DNA from: Mycetocola spongiae
GTDB taxonomy: Bacteria; Actinomycetota; Actinomycetes; Actinomycetales; Microbacteriaceae
Length of the DNA stretch: 64,000 nucleotides
Direction of reading: 5' to 3'
Assembly: GCF_020424085.1 (NCBI RefSeq)
Contig: NZ_CP080203.1
Span: 1,426,001 to 1,490,000, forward strand
Of the stretch, positions 15,875 through 24,595 are shown piece after piece. The notes beneath the pieces were generated by a model. It did not search any database, was not told the origin of the DNA, and saw only the letters and a list, made by a program, of their open reading frames with translations. Both the position numbers and the translations under genes were made by a program. The stretch's first letter is position 1, and every line of letters starts with the position of its first letter.

Positions 15875-17536
15875 TGGCGCGATCAACAGAATATTTTCCG
15901 CCGCATCCTGCCAGGCCCCCGAGCGCCACACCTTCAGGTCTCCCGCCTCGGTCAGCAGCCGAAACTGCTGAATCGTGCTTCCCCCCACGAGCTGCACCGC
16001 CCCCGGTACCGAGACCAGCGAATCGCTGCGGCCCCCCACCGTGGAGTGCACAATCTGTCCCAGCCCACTCTCCGAGGAGGCCAGCGAGGCAACACTCGTC
16101 TCATCCACCCATGTGGCCGAGAGCGGCTTACCGGCCGCCGCCGCCACCCGGATCGGCTCCCCGAGCCGCACCGGCAGCCCGGTATTATCGCGTTCAATCC
16201 CCGAGATCAGCAGCGAGTTTTTTCCGCCCGTGCGAACGAGGGCAAGCACGCGCGCACCGTCCTGAGAGACCTGCAGCGACACGATCTCGGAGGCCTCGGG
16301 CCAGCTCACCGGCAGCCGCTTCTGCTCATTGGCGGCATTAATCACATAGAGCTCGTTAGGAGATTCCTGCGGAACCGTCCAGATGATTCCCGAGGGGTCC
16401 ACCGCGGGCCCGATCAGCCCGCCGCGGGCATCCACGACCACGGCGGCCCCGGCCCGCACGGCCGAGACGCCCGCCGCCGAGCGCACCGCGATGACCTCCT
16501 GATCGGGTCCGGCCGCGGCGGCCCCGGGGTCTAGTGCCTCCACGGCGGGGGCCGCGACCGGCAGCCGCTCCAGCATGTCCTCGGTCAGGAATCCAAACCC
16601 GGCCTCGGTCAGCACCAGGGGGCGGGAATCGGTGCGCGGGGCCGCGAGCGTGAGCGGCGCGATCTCCTGCGGGACCCCGTTGATGCGCATATTTACGGCG
16701 TCGATCGCGGTGACATCGGACAGGCTCGCGGTGAGCTGTAGCTGCATTCGGCGCAGCGTAAGATCGTCGATTCCCGAGGCCTCGCGGGTCAGGTCCACCT
16801 CGGCAACACTATTGGCCGTGGGCACGCTATCGGCACTCAGCCGCGTACCCTCGGGGAACGCCGAGGAGACCGCCCCGGCAAGCCACTCGCTGGGGCCCGC
16901 GAGCAGGGCCTTCACGATATTGGTGCTGGTGGAGGCCCGCGAGGGGAACCAGCGCACCTCGGGCACCAGGTGGGTCCAGGTCGGATCAAAAAAGCGCAGG
17001 CTATAGGGCTTAAATACATCCCGGAACTTAATCGGATCCAGGATCACGCCATCGGGTGCCTTGGAGATGCGCCACTGACCCTGCACCTGACGGAATCCAA
17101 AGTCCATGACCATCGGCCTGCCGTTGGTCTCGGCCGTGTACTGTCCACGATCATCCACATTGGCCACCGGGACCACCGAGAGCCGGGCCGCCGTGGGATC
17201 CTCGCCGTCAAATTCCAGGCGGCGATGCTCGGCCTCCTCGAGGATCGCGCGGGCATCGGGTTTCCAGGAGCCCGCGAGGCGCTCGTCCAGGAACTCGCGG
17301 GCGGTGGCATAGTTATTGGCCGGGCTTGATGCCGCCTCGATAAAGCCGTTGAGGATTTCCTCGGGCGAGGCGTCACGCTCGGGTCCGCGGGGGATATATA
17401 AAACATCGGGGTCCTGCGCGCGATCGATCGGGTGGCCCGCATTCACCCCGCCGCTGCGGGGGATGCTGGCGCAGCCGCCGAGGGCCAGCACGGCCACAAG
17501 CGTCAGTGCGAGGGCGGAGAATCTGGAGCGTTTCAC
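15854..17536 (-). CDS. lpqB: Lipoprotein LpqB, accessory to MtrAB
   Basis: 560 aa. The signal peptide with lipobox LALGGC (Cys about residue 22) predicts a lipoprotein on the outer face of the membrane. Residues about 50-190 are the LpqB N-terminal domain, about 195-300 a GerMN domain, and the rest a beta-propeller-like C-terminal domain. LpqB is known to bind the extracytoplasmic part of MtrB and tune MtrA phosphorylation and so cell-wall homeostasis and division. The start ATG at 17536 overlaps the mtrB stop by 4 nt (ATGA), so mtrA-mtrB-lpqB form one operon. The 3' end is tandemly duplicated. Confidence 0.95.
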   Translation of the reverse strand: MKRSRFSALALTLVAVLALGGCASIPRSGGVNAGHPIDRAQDPDVLYIPRGPERDASPEEILNGFIEAASSPANNYATAREFLDERLAGSWKPDARAILEEAEHRRLEFDGEDPTAARLSVVPVANVDDRGQYTAETNGRPMVMDFGFRQVQGQWRISKAPDGVILDPIKFRDVFKPYSLRFFDPTWTHLVPEVRWFPSRASTSTNIVKALLAGPSEWLAGAVSSAFPEGTRLSADSVPTANSVAEVDLTREASGIDDLTLRRMQLQLTASLSDVTAIDAVNMRINGVPQEIAPLTLAAPRTDSRPLVLTEAGFGFLTEDMLERLPVAAPAVEALDPGAAAAGPDQEVIAVRSAAGVSAVRAGAAVVVDARGGLIGPAVDPSGIIWTVPQESPNELYVINAANEQKRLPVSWPEASEIVSLQVSQDGARVLALVRTGGKNSLLISGIERDNTGLPVRLGEPIRVAAAAGKPLSATWVDETSVASLASSESGLGQIVHSTVGGRSDSLVSVPGAVQLVGGSTIQQFRLLTEAGDLKVWRSGAWQDAAENILLIAPMQGSVR

Positions 17537-19185
17537 GGGGTGTCCCCCTCCTTCAGGATCTGCTGGCCGGAATCGCCCGGGCCCTCCGCGCCGGCGTCAT
17601 CGGGCGGCAGCGGAAGCGGCGAGCGCCCATAGGGTCGGGTGGAGTGGCGCGGCAGGAGCAGCCGGAAGCAGGATCCCCGCCCAGGTTCGGACCACACCTC
17701 CAGGGTACCGCCGTGCAGCTGGGCGTCCTCGAGGGCGATGGCCAGGCCGAGGCCGGTTCCGCCGATGGTGCGCCGACGCGAGGGATCGGCCCGCCAGAAG
17801 CGGTCAAAGGCGCGTGCCGCGTCATCCTCGCTCATGCCCAGGCCATAATCGCGCACGGTGAGCGCCACGGTATCGGCGGTGGAGTCCACGGCCACCACGA
17901 TGGGGCGGCCCTCGCCGTGCTCGATCGCGTTGCCCACGAGGTTATTTACGATCCGGCGAATCCGGCGTGGATCGATCTCGATCGCGGAGTGTCCGCCGGG
18001 CGCGAGGATGCGCAGCTCGGAACCCTTTTGCTCGGCGAGCTGTTCCATTCCCAGCACGCAGTCCTCGGCGAGGTGCACGAGGTTGGTGGGTTCCAGCGCG
18101 AGCTGCACGGAGCCCGCGTCATAGCGGCTGATCTCCAGGAGGTCGGCGAGCAGCAGTTCAAAGCGTTCGGTCTGGGTATGCAGCAGCTCGGCGGTGCGCC
18201 CGGTCGCGGGCGGGAACGTATCGCGCTGGTCGTAGAGGACATCCCCGGCCAGGCGGATGGTGGTGAGCGGTGTCCTCAGCTCATGCGAGACATCGGACAC
18301 AAAACGCTGCTGCACCTGGGAGAGATCGGCCAGCTCGGAGATCTGCCCCTGCATGCTCTCGGCCATCCGGTTAAACGAGCGCGCCAGCGTGGCCAGCTCG
18401 TCCTCGCCGCGCACCGGGATGCGCACCTCGAGGTCACCCGCGGCGAGCTTCGCCGAGGTCTCGGCCACCACCCGCACCGGATCGGCCACCATCCGCACCA
18501 CGATCCAGGCCACGCCACCCACCAGGAGCAGCAGCACCAGGCCGCCAATCACCAGGGAGCGCTGCACAAAGCGCAGGGTCTCCTCGGTATCGGAGAGGTC
18601 ATAGCCGATATACAGCTCATAATGACTGCCCTCGGGCAGGAGGATCTGGGAGCCCACGATCACCCCGGGGGCGGCGTGCTCGGCGCCCACGTTCAGCGCC
18701 GTGGATTGCCACCACAGGCCCTCGGCGTTTTTTTGCACCGCCGTGCGCAGCTCCTCGCTGATCGCATCACCCTGCAATCCGGCGCTCACAAAGTCCTGCG
18801 GGGCCACCGAGCTAAAGCCCTGACCCGGCACCCGGAATCCCGCGATCAGGCGGCTCTCCGAGGCCTGCGCAATCTCGTTGCGGGCGGTCTCCATGATGGC
18901 CTGCAGGTCCACCTGCGTCTCGGCGGTGGAGGAGTCAAAGATGCGCTGCGCGGTATCCAGCGCGCGGCGCGAATCCGCCTGGGCCTGGGCCGCGCGGGAT
19001 TGGAAAAGATCGCTACCGATCGAGATGGTCATATAACCGCTCGAGATGATGATCGCCAGGCCCGAGAGCATCAGCGTGATCGTGACGGCGCGGAACTGCA
19101 GCGAGCGCCGCCAGCTCAGCCCCAGCCGCTCCGGTATCTGACGCCAGCGCCGGAGGCGGCTCTCGCTAAAAAACCCCTCGGACAT
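17533..19185 (-). CDS. mtrB: Sensor histidine kinase MtrB
   Basis: 550 aa. Membrane segments at about 33-53 and 210-230 flank an extracytoplasmic domain of about 155 residues. A HAMP domain (about 231-283) follows, then HisKA with VSHELRTPLTTIRLA (His301), then HATPase_c with N box NNLVGNAIEHG, G1 DYGLGM and G2 GGTGLGLAIA. MtrB phosphorylates MtrA. The system controls cell-wall hydrolases, division and osmotic stress in actinobacteria. The C-terminal about 40 residues are a Pro/Asp-rich tail. It lies 13 nt after mtrA and overlaps lpqB by 4 nt. Confidence 0.97.
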   Translation of the reverse strand: MSEGFFSESRLRRWRQIPERLGLSWRRSLQFRAVTITLMLSGLAIIISSGYMTISIGSDLFQSRAAQAQADSRRALDTAQRIFDSSTAETQVDLQAIMETARNEIAQASESRLIAGFRVPGQGFSSVAPQDFVSAGLQGDAISEELRTAVQKNAEGLWWQSTALNVGAEHAAPGVIVGSQILLPEGSHYELYIGYDLSDTEETLRFVQRSLVIGGLVLLLLVGGVAWIVVRMVADPVRVVAETSAKLAAGDLEVRIPVRGEDELATLARSFNRMAESMQGQISELADLSQVQQRFVSDVSHELRTPLTTIRLAGDVLYDQRDTFPPATGRTAELLHTQTERFELLLADLLEISRYDAGSVQLALEPTNLVHLAEDCVLGMEQLAEQKGSELRILAPGGHSAIEIDPRRIRRIVNNLVGNAIEHGEGRPIVVAVDSTADTVALTVRDYGLGMSEDDAARAFDRFWRADPSRRRTIGGTGLGLAIALEDAQLHGGTLEVWSEPGRGSCFRLLLPRHSTRPYGRSPLPLPPDDAGAEGPGDSGQQILKEGDTP

Positions 19186-19198
19186 GGCCGGGGTGGAC

Positions 19199-19882
19199 CT
19201 AGGCGCTCGTGGCGCCGGCGCGATAGCCCACGCCGCGAACCGTCATCACAATGCGGGGGTTATCGGCGTCCAGTTCCACCTTGGAGCGCAGGCGCTGCAC
19301 GTGTACGTTCACCAGCCGGGTATCGGCCTTATAGTGGTAGCCCCAGACCTGCTCCAGGAGCATTTCGCGGCTAAATACCTGCTGCGGCTTGGTGGCGAGG
19401 GCGAGCAGCAGATCAAATTCCAGGGGCGTGAGGTTGATGCGCTCGGATCCGCGGCGCACCTCGTGACCGGCCACGTCCAGCACCAGGTCGCCGATGGCCA
19501 GTTCGTCCTGGGCATCCTCGGCGGCGGGGCGCAGGCGCGTGCGCACGCGGGCCACCAGTTCCTTGGGGTTAAACGGCTTAATGATGTAGTCATCGGCCCC
19601 GGATTCCAGGCCCTTCACCACATCGGAGGTATCGGATTTGGCGGTGAGCATGATGATCGGGACGCCGGATTCCAGGCGCAGCTGGCGGCATACCTCGATC
19701 CCGTCCATGCCCGGAAGCATCAGATCCAGCAGCACCAGGTCGGGCTTATGTTCGCGAAACGCGCCCACGGCGGCGGCGCCGTCCGCGCAAAACTCGGGCT
19801 CAAAGCCCTCGGTGCGCAGGACGATTCCGATCATCTCGGCCAGCGCCGTGTCGTCATCTACCACCAGGATGCGTGGGTTCAT
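19199..19882 (-). CDS. mtrA: Response regulator MtrA (OmpR/PhoB family)
   Basis: 227 aa from ATG 19882, where the product begins NPRILVVDDD. The in-frame upstream extension has no family similarity. The receiver domain has the acidic pair Asp9-Asp11, phosphoacceptor Asp53 (LVLLDLMLPGMDG), Thr80 and Lys102. The C-terminal winged helix (about 130-225) has the OmpR-type LTPLEFDLLLAL and YHYKADTRLVNVHVQRLRSKVE. MtrA is an essential or near-essential regulator in many actinobacteria, acting on cell-wall and replication genes. First gene of mtrA-mtrB-lpqB. AAGGAA sits about 15 nt upstream of the ATG, a weak site. Confidence 0.97.
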   Translation of the reverse strand: MNPRILVVDDDTALAEMIGIVLRTEGFEPEFCADGAAAVGAFREHKPDLVLLDLMLPGMDGIEVCRQLRLESGVPIIMLTAKSDTSDVVKGLESGADDYIIKPFNPKELVARVRTRLRPAAEDAQDELAIGDLVLDVAGHEVRRGSERINLTPLEFDLLLALATKPQQVFSREMLLEQVWGYHYKADTRLVNVHVQRLRSKVELDADNPRIVMTVRGVGYRAGATSA

Positions 19883-20069
19883 CGATCTCGTTCTCGTTCC
19901 TTGCCGCGTGCCCCTTCCGAGTGAAACGCGGAAGCACAGTTCCATCCAGACTATCGGACGCGCCCGCATCCGCACGTATTAAGTATTTCTTGTCGTCGCT
20001 CACCGCGGATTTTGGGCCGATATGACACGATGGAGCCAGGAGTTTTCCACCAATTAGAGGAGTCACCCG

Positions 20070-21641
20070 GTGAGCGATCAAAATACCGACCCGCTGGGCG
20101 CGCCCCAGCAGGGGGATCCGGGTTTGTCTTCACCCGCCTCGGATCTGCCCTCCTGGGCCGCCCCCACCGATCGTCCCACCGTGACTCCCGGCGGCTATCC
20201 CGCCCCCGGTATGCCCGCGGGTGGCGGCGGCTATCCCGCCCCCGGCGGCTATCCCACCCCGGGTGCCCAGCCCGGCGGCGGTTATCCCCCGCCCGCGGGC
20301 CCCGGCGCCTGGCAGGCAGCCCCCAAGCCCGGGCTGATCCCGCTGCGTCCCCTGTCCTTTGGCTCCTTTGTGGGCGCCCCGTTCCAGGTGCTCAGCCGCA
20401 ATCCGCGCGCCACGTTTGGCAGCGCGCTGATCCTGCAGGGCGGCATCTCCGTGATCTCGGTGCTGATCATCGGGGTCGTAACCGCGCTGGTACTGGGCCG
20501 CATCGATTCCGCCACGAGCACCGATCTGGACGCCGTCTCGGCCGGCGGCATGGCCGCGATCCTGCTCTCCGCGCTGATTCCCCTGCTCCTGCAGGTCGTG
20601 AGTTCCTCGTTCCTGCAGGGTGTCATGATCAGCGAGGTCTCCCGCGGCACGCTGGGCGAAAAGCGCCGGATGTCCGAGCTCTGGAAGGCCGTGTGGCCGC
20701 GCCTGGGTTGGCTGCTGCTCTTTGTGCTGTTCCAGGCGATCGGAATGGCCGTGCTGGGTCTGTTCTCGGGCCTCGCAATCGCGTTTATTCTGTGGTCCAC
20801 CGATGGCAATACCGCCGTCACCGTGCTCACCATAATCCTGACCGTCCTGGTGCTCTTTGTGCTGATCTCCTGGCTGGTGGTGAAAACCTCGCTGGTTCCC
20901 AGCGTGATTGTGCTGGAAAAGCGCGGGGCCGTGGCGGCCATCGCGCGCTCCTGGCGGCTGACCAATGGCTATTTCTGGAAGACGCTGGGCATCCAGCTGC
21001 TGATCGGCGTGATCGTCTCGGTCGCCTCGAATGTGGTGCTCACGCCCGTCACGCTCTTTAGCTCGTTCCTGCCGTTCCTCCTGGATCCCACCTCCGCAAC
21101 GGCCACCACCGAACTGGGCACCTCGTTTATTGTCTCCACGATCATCACCGGCGTGATTTCGCTGCTGGTTGGCTCGATTGCGATGGTCATTCAGTCCTCC
21201 GCCACCGCCCTGATCTATATCGATCTGCGGATGCGTAAGGAGGGCCTGGATATCGATCTGCTGCGCTTTGTGGAGGACCGCCAGGCCGGCCGCACCGATA
21301 TGGCCGACCCCTTCGAGACCGTGCGTCCCGAGACCTCCGCCTCGGCCCGCGCCTACCGCTCCGCGGGTCCCGGCCAGGGCTATCCGGGCCAGGGCTATCC
21401 GCCGGCCCCGGGCTACCCCGGACAGGGTTATCCGGGCCAGCCCGGCTACCCCGGACAGGGCGGCTATCCGGCACCGGGAGGCTATCCCGGACAGAACGCT
21501 TACCCCGGATCGCCGCAGGCCGCCCCCGGCTATGGCGCGCCCGCCCAGCCCGGCGCGAGCGGCCCCTATGGCCAGCGCAGCCCCTATGGACAGCCCGGCC
21601 CCGAGCAGGCTCCCCCGGCCCCGCCGCGGGAGGATGCGTGA
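20070..21641 (+). CDS. Integral membrane protein with Gly-Tyr-Pro repeat tails
   Basis: 523 aa from GTG 20070 with GAGGAG 7 nt upstream. Residues 1-85 and about 430-523 are disordered and full of GYP/GYPGQ repeats. Between them lie about six membrane helices (roughly 110-395), similar to the membrane domain found in glycerophosphodiester phosphodiesterase-like proteins (DUF7847/GPDPase_memb type). Downstream genes encode DUF4129, DUF4350, MoxR and DUF58 proteins with 4-nt or shorter junctions, so it heads that operon. The role is unknown; GYP-rich tails often mediate weak self-association. It is divergent from mtrA, with a 187-bp shared upstream region. Confidence 0.85.
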   Translation: MSDQNTDPLGAPQQGDPGLSSPASDLPSWAAPTDRPTVTPGGYPAPGMPAGGGGYPAPGGYPTPGAQPGGGYPPPAGPGAWQAAPKPGLIPLRPLSFGSFVGAPFQVLSRNPRATFGSALILQGGISVISVLIIGVVTALVLGRIDSATSTDLDAVSAGGMAAILLSALIPLLLQVVSSSFLQGVMISEVSRGTLGEKRRMSELWKAVWPRLGWLLLFVLFQAIGMAVLGLFSGLAIAFILWSTDGNTAVTVLTIILTVLVLFVLISWLVVKTSLVPSVIVLEKRGAVAAIARSWRLTNGYFWKTLGIQLLIGVIVSVASNVVLTPVTLFSSFLPFLLDPTSATATTELGTSFIVSTIITGVISLLVGSIAMVIQSSATALIYIDLRMRKEGLDIDLLRFVEDRQAGRTDMADPFETVRPETSASARAYRSAGPGQGYPGQGYPPAPGYPGQGYPGQPGYPGQGGYPAPGGYPGQNAYPGSPQAAPGYGAPAQPGASGPYGQRSPYGQPGPEQAPPAPPREDA

Positions 21642-22300
21642 TTCCGGCGCCGCCGCGCGCCATCCCGGTGACCCCCGACGGGCCCGAGGCCCACGAGTGG
21701 ATCCTGCGCGAACTCTCCAAGCCGGAATATGCCGCCGCGCGGCCCACCCTGTGGGACCGCGCGGTCACCGCGTTCCTGGACTGGATCGGCCGGCTCTTCA
21801 CGCCCGGGAAGGCGCTGCCCACCGACTGGCTGCCCGTGATCCTGCTGCTGGTCATCGTGGCGGGCATCGTGGTGGCCATCATCATCTGGGGCCGCCCGCG
21901 GGCCCGCGCCCGGGTCCGCGCCGCGGGCAATATTCTCTTTGGCGAGACGGATCGCCGCAGCGCGGCCCAGATTCGTCGCGCCGCCGCGGCGGCGGCCGCG
22001 GCCGGAGACTATAGCCTCGCGGTGATCGAGCGCTTCCGCGCCCTCGCGCGCGGCCTCGCCGAACGCACCATCATCGTGCTGGATCCCGGCTCGACCGCCC
22101 GCGAGGCCACCACCCGGGCCTCGGCCGCATTCCCCGCGCACGCCGCCGCCCTGGCCCGCTCCGCCGCGCTCTTCGACGCGGTGCGCTATCTGGACGGCTC
22201 CGCGAGCACCGCGGACTGGGAGTTTCTGAGCGAATTGGATCACACCCTGGAGAACACCACCCCGATCCTGCACGCTCCCGAGGGGATGGTTCCGGCGTGA
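21638..22300 (+). CDS. DUF4129 domain-containing membrane protein
   Basis: 220 aa from GTG 21638, overlapping the previous stop by 4 nt. A single membrane helix lies at about residues 68-90 (LPVILLLVIVAGIVVAIIIW). The C-terminal cytosolic part (about 115-205) is the DUF4129 helical domain with YSLAVIERFRALARGL. DUF4129 proteins occur next to MoxR and DUF58 genes and are sometimes fused to transglutaminase domains, which suggests a part in assembling or quality-controlling an envelope complex. The reaction is unknown. Confidence 0.85.
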   Translation: MIPAPPRAIPVTPDGPEAHEWILRELSKPEYAAARPTLWDRAVTAFLDWIGRLFTPGKALPTDWLPVILLLVIVAGIVVAIIIWGRPRARARVRAAGNILFGETDRRSAAQIRRAAAAAAAAGDYSLAVIERFRALARGLAERTIIVLDPGSTAREATTRASAAFPAHAAALARSAALFDAVRYLDGSASTADWEFLSELDHTLENTTPILHAPEGMVPA

Positions 22301-23649
22301 GTACTCCCCCCGTACCCGAGGGCCGCCGCGCCCGCCGCGCAGCCCGCGAGGCCGCGCGCGGATTTGCCGCACCCGCCGCGTTTTCCGCCGCCCCCACCGC
22401 GGTGGCCCCCGACCCGGACACCCCGCCCGGACCGGACTCCAGCACCCCCACGGTGCGCGCGGCCCTGCGCCGCACCGCGTTCTGGATCATCGTGGTCCTC
22501 GGCGGCCTGCTGGTGATCGCCGCGACCCTCTCGCTGACCCGCCCGGATGCCTCCCGCGGCACCCGGCTGGGCGCCGAGGATTCCAGCCCGGGCGGCTCAC
22601 GCGCCGTGGTGCAGGTCCTGCGCGATCGCGGTGTGGACGTGCAGATCGCCACCGATTATGACGCCGCCCGCGAATTGCTCGCGCGCGGCGGCAGCACCCT
22701 GCTACTCGCCGATGAAAACCGCTATCTGAACGCCGAACGCGTGGAGCGCCTCCTGGGCGAGGCCGACCGCTCGGTGCTGGTGGAGCCGGGCTTTTTAGTA
22801 TTGGATGCGCTCTTCCCGGGCGTCACGATGGCCGGGACCCTGGGCGAGCAGACAGCCTCCGCGTGCACGCGTGCCACCTCAATCTCGGGGGGCAATGCCT
22901 ATCGCGGCACGCCCGCGGATACCGGCTGCTTTGGTGACCCGGATACGGGCTATCTCCTGCTAACGCCCGCGGGCGGGCGCACGGCCCTGCTCGGGGCCTC
23001 CGCGATCCTGCAAAACGAGAGCATCGCGGACCACGAAAACGCCGCCTTTGCCCTGGGCCTGCTGGGCTCCACCCCGCGCCTCGTCTGGTATCAGCCCACC
23101 ACGGCCGATCTGGAGGTCACCGGCGGCGCCGGGGTCTCCGCGGCGGAGGCCACCCCGGTCTGGCTCACGTCGGTCCTGGGGTTGATCCTCCTGACCGCGC
23201 TCGGCGCAATGGCCTGGCGCGGCCGCCGCTTTGGCGCGCTCGTGGCCGAGGACCTGCCCGTGATTGTGCCGGCCGCCGAGACCATGCGCGGCCGGGCCCG
23301 GCTCTATCAATCGCTCGGTGCCCGCGAGCGGGCCCTGGATGCGCTGCGCATCGGCACTATCGACCGTATCGCCTCGGCCCTGGGCCTGCCCCGGCATGCC
23401 ACGGTGACCGAGGTCAGTGCCGCCGCGGCCGACCGCCTGGGCCGGCCCCGCGCCGAGGTCCACGCCATCCTCTTTGACACCCTGCCCCGGGGGGAGCGCG
23501 ACCTCATGGCCGGCTCCGCCGCGCTCTCGGCACTGGAGGCAGCCATTAACGCCTCGGTGCAGATTGCCCCGCCCCGCCCACTACCCCGCCATCGATCGGA
23601 AGTTGACAGCTATGACCATGACCCCCGCCGAGAGTATCGAGCGCGATAA
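22297..23649 (+). CDS. DUF4350 domain-containing protein
   Basis: 450 aa, overlapping the DUF4129 gene by 4 nt (GTGA). Membrane helices lie at about 62-82 and 290-308. The part between them is extracytoplasmic and fits DUF4350, a domain related to periplasmic sugar/GATase-like folds (EDSSPGGSRAVVQVLRDRGVDVQ at its start). The C-terminal cytosolic part is helical. The 3' end overlaps the start of the MoxR gene by 38 nt. Function unknown; always seen with MoxR/DUF58 in this phylum. Confidence 0.85.
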   Translation: MSTPPVPEGRRARRAAREAARGFAAPAAFSAAPTAVAPDPDTPPGPDSSTPTVRAALRRTAFWIIVVLGGLLVIAATLSLTRPDASRGTRLGAEDSSPGGSRAVVQVLRDRGVDVQIATDYDAARELLARGGSTLLLADENRYLNAERVERLLGEADRSVLVEPGFLVLDALFPGVTMAGTLGEQTASACTRATSISGGNAYRGTPADTGCFGDPDTGYLLLTPAGGRTALLGASAILQNESIADHENAAFALGLLGSTPRLVWYQPTTADLEVTGGAGVSAAEATPVWLTSVLGLILLTALGAMAWRGRRFGALVAEDLPVIVPAAETMRGRARLYQSLGARERALDALRIGTIDRIASALGLPRHATVTEVSAAAADRLGRPRAEVHAILFDTLPRGERDLMAGSAALSALEAAINASVQIAPPRPLPRHRSEVDSYDHDPRREYRAR

Positions 23650-24595
23650 CCGCCTGCGCGGCACGCTCGCCCAGGTCCGCACCGAGGTTGGCAAGTCCGT
23701 GGTAGGACAGGACGCGGCCGTGACCGGCCTGATCATCGCCCTGCTCGCCCGCGGCCACGTGCTGCTGGAGGGTGTGCCCGGTGTGGCCAAGACCCTGCTG
23801 GTGCGCACGCTGAGCGAGGCGCTCTCCCTGGATACCAAGCGTGTGCAGTTCACGCCCGATCTGATGCCCGGCGATGTCACCGGTTCGCTCGTCTACGATG
23901 CCAAGGCCGGGGATTTTGAGTTCCGCCGCGGCCCGGTTTTTACCAATATTTTGCTCGCGGATGAGATCAACCGCACACCCCCGAAGACCCAGTCGGCTCT
24001 GCTGGAGGCCATGGAGGAGCGCCAGGTGTCGGTGGACGGCGTCTCGCTGCCGCTGCCCAGCCCGTTCCTCGTGGCCGCCACGATGAACCCGATCGAATAT
24101 GAGGGCACCTATACCCTGCCCGAGGCCCAGCTGGACCGCTTCCTGCTGAAGCTTGTCCTCGACCTGCCCGAGCGCGGGGCCGAGGTGGAGGTGCTGCGCC
24201 GCCATGCCGCGGGCTTTAACCCGCGCGATCTCTCGGGGGCCGGCGTGAGTGCCGTGCTCAGCGCCGAGGACCTCACGGCCGCCCAGGACGCCGCCGCGGC
24301 GATCGGAATCGGCGATGACGTGCTCACCTATATCGTGGATCTGGCCCGCGCCACCCGAATGAGCCCCTCCGTGCGGATGGGCGTGAGCCCCCGCGGAAGC
24401 ACCGCGCTGCTGGCCAGCGCGAAGGCCTGGGCCTGGCTCAGCGGCTATTCCTCGGTCACCCCCGATCATGTTCAGGCGATGGTGCTTCCCGTGTGGCGGC
24501 ACCGCCTGCAGCTGCGCCCCGAGGCGGAGCTGGAGGGCGTGGGCTCGGACACCATCCTGCGCTCGATCATGCAGCAGGTACAGGTGCCCATCTAA
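23612..24595 (+). CDS. MoxR-family AAA+ ATPase
   Basis: 327 aa from ATG 23612, inside the end of the DUF4350 gene in another frame. Walker A GVPGVAKT (54-61), Walker B ILLADEINRTPPKTQSALLEAMEE, and sensor and lid regions up to ILRSIMQQVQVPI are present. MoxR ATPases act as chaperones that mature partner complexes, usually with a DUF58/VWA protein encoded next door. The DUF58 start follows the stop with no gap, so the two are translationally coupled and probably made in fixed ratio. Confidence 0.93.
   Translation: MTMTPAESIERDNRLRGTLAQVRTEVGKSVVGQDAAVTGLIIALLARGHVLLEGVPGVAKTLLVRTLSEALSLDTKRVQFTPDLMPGDVTGSLVYDAKAGDFEFRRGPVFTNILLADEINRTPPKTQSALLEAMEERQVSVDGVSLPLPSPFLVAATMNPIEYEGTYTLPEAQLDRFLLKLVLDLPERGAEVEVLRRHAAGFNPRDLSGAGVSAVLSAEDLTAAQDAAAAIGIGDDVLTYIVDLARATRMSPSVRMGVSPRGSTALLASAKAWAWLSGYSSVTPDHVQAMVLPVWRHRLQLRPEAELEGVGSDTILRSIMQQVQVPI

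Noticed and set aside
15620-16534. 304-codon + strand frame across the lpqB end
   Set aside because: Opposite lpqB and without a ribosome binding site or family match.
17506-19374. 622-codon + strand frame opposite mtrB
   Set aside because: Antisense shadow of mtrB, with no recognisable domain.
21360-21640. Possible CRISPR-like or satellite repeat
   Set aside because: The periodicity comes from codons for GYPGQ repeats in the membrane protein tail; there are no spacers.
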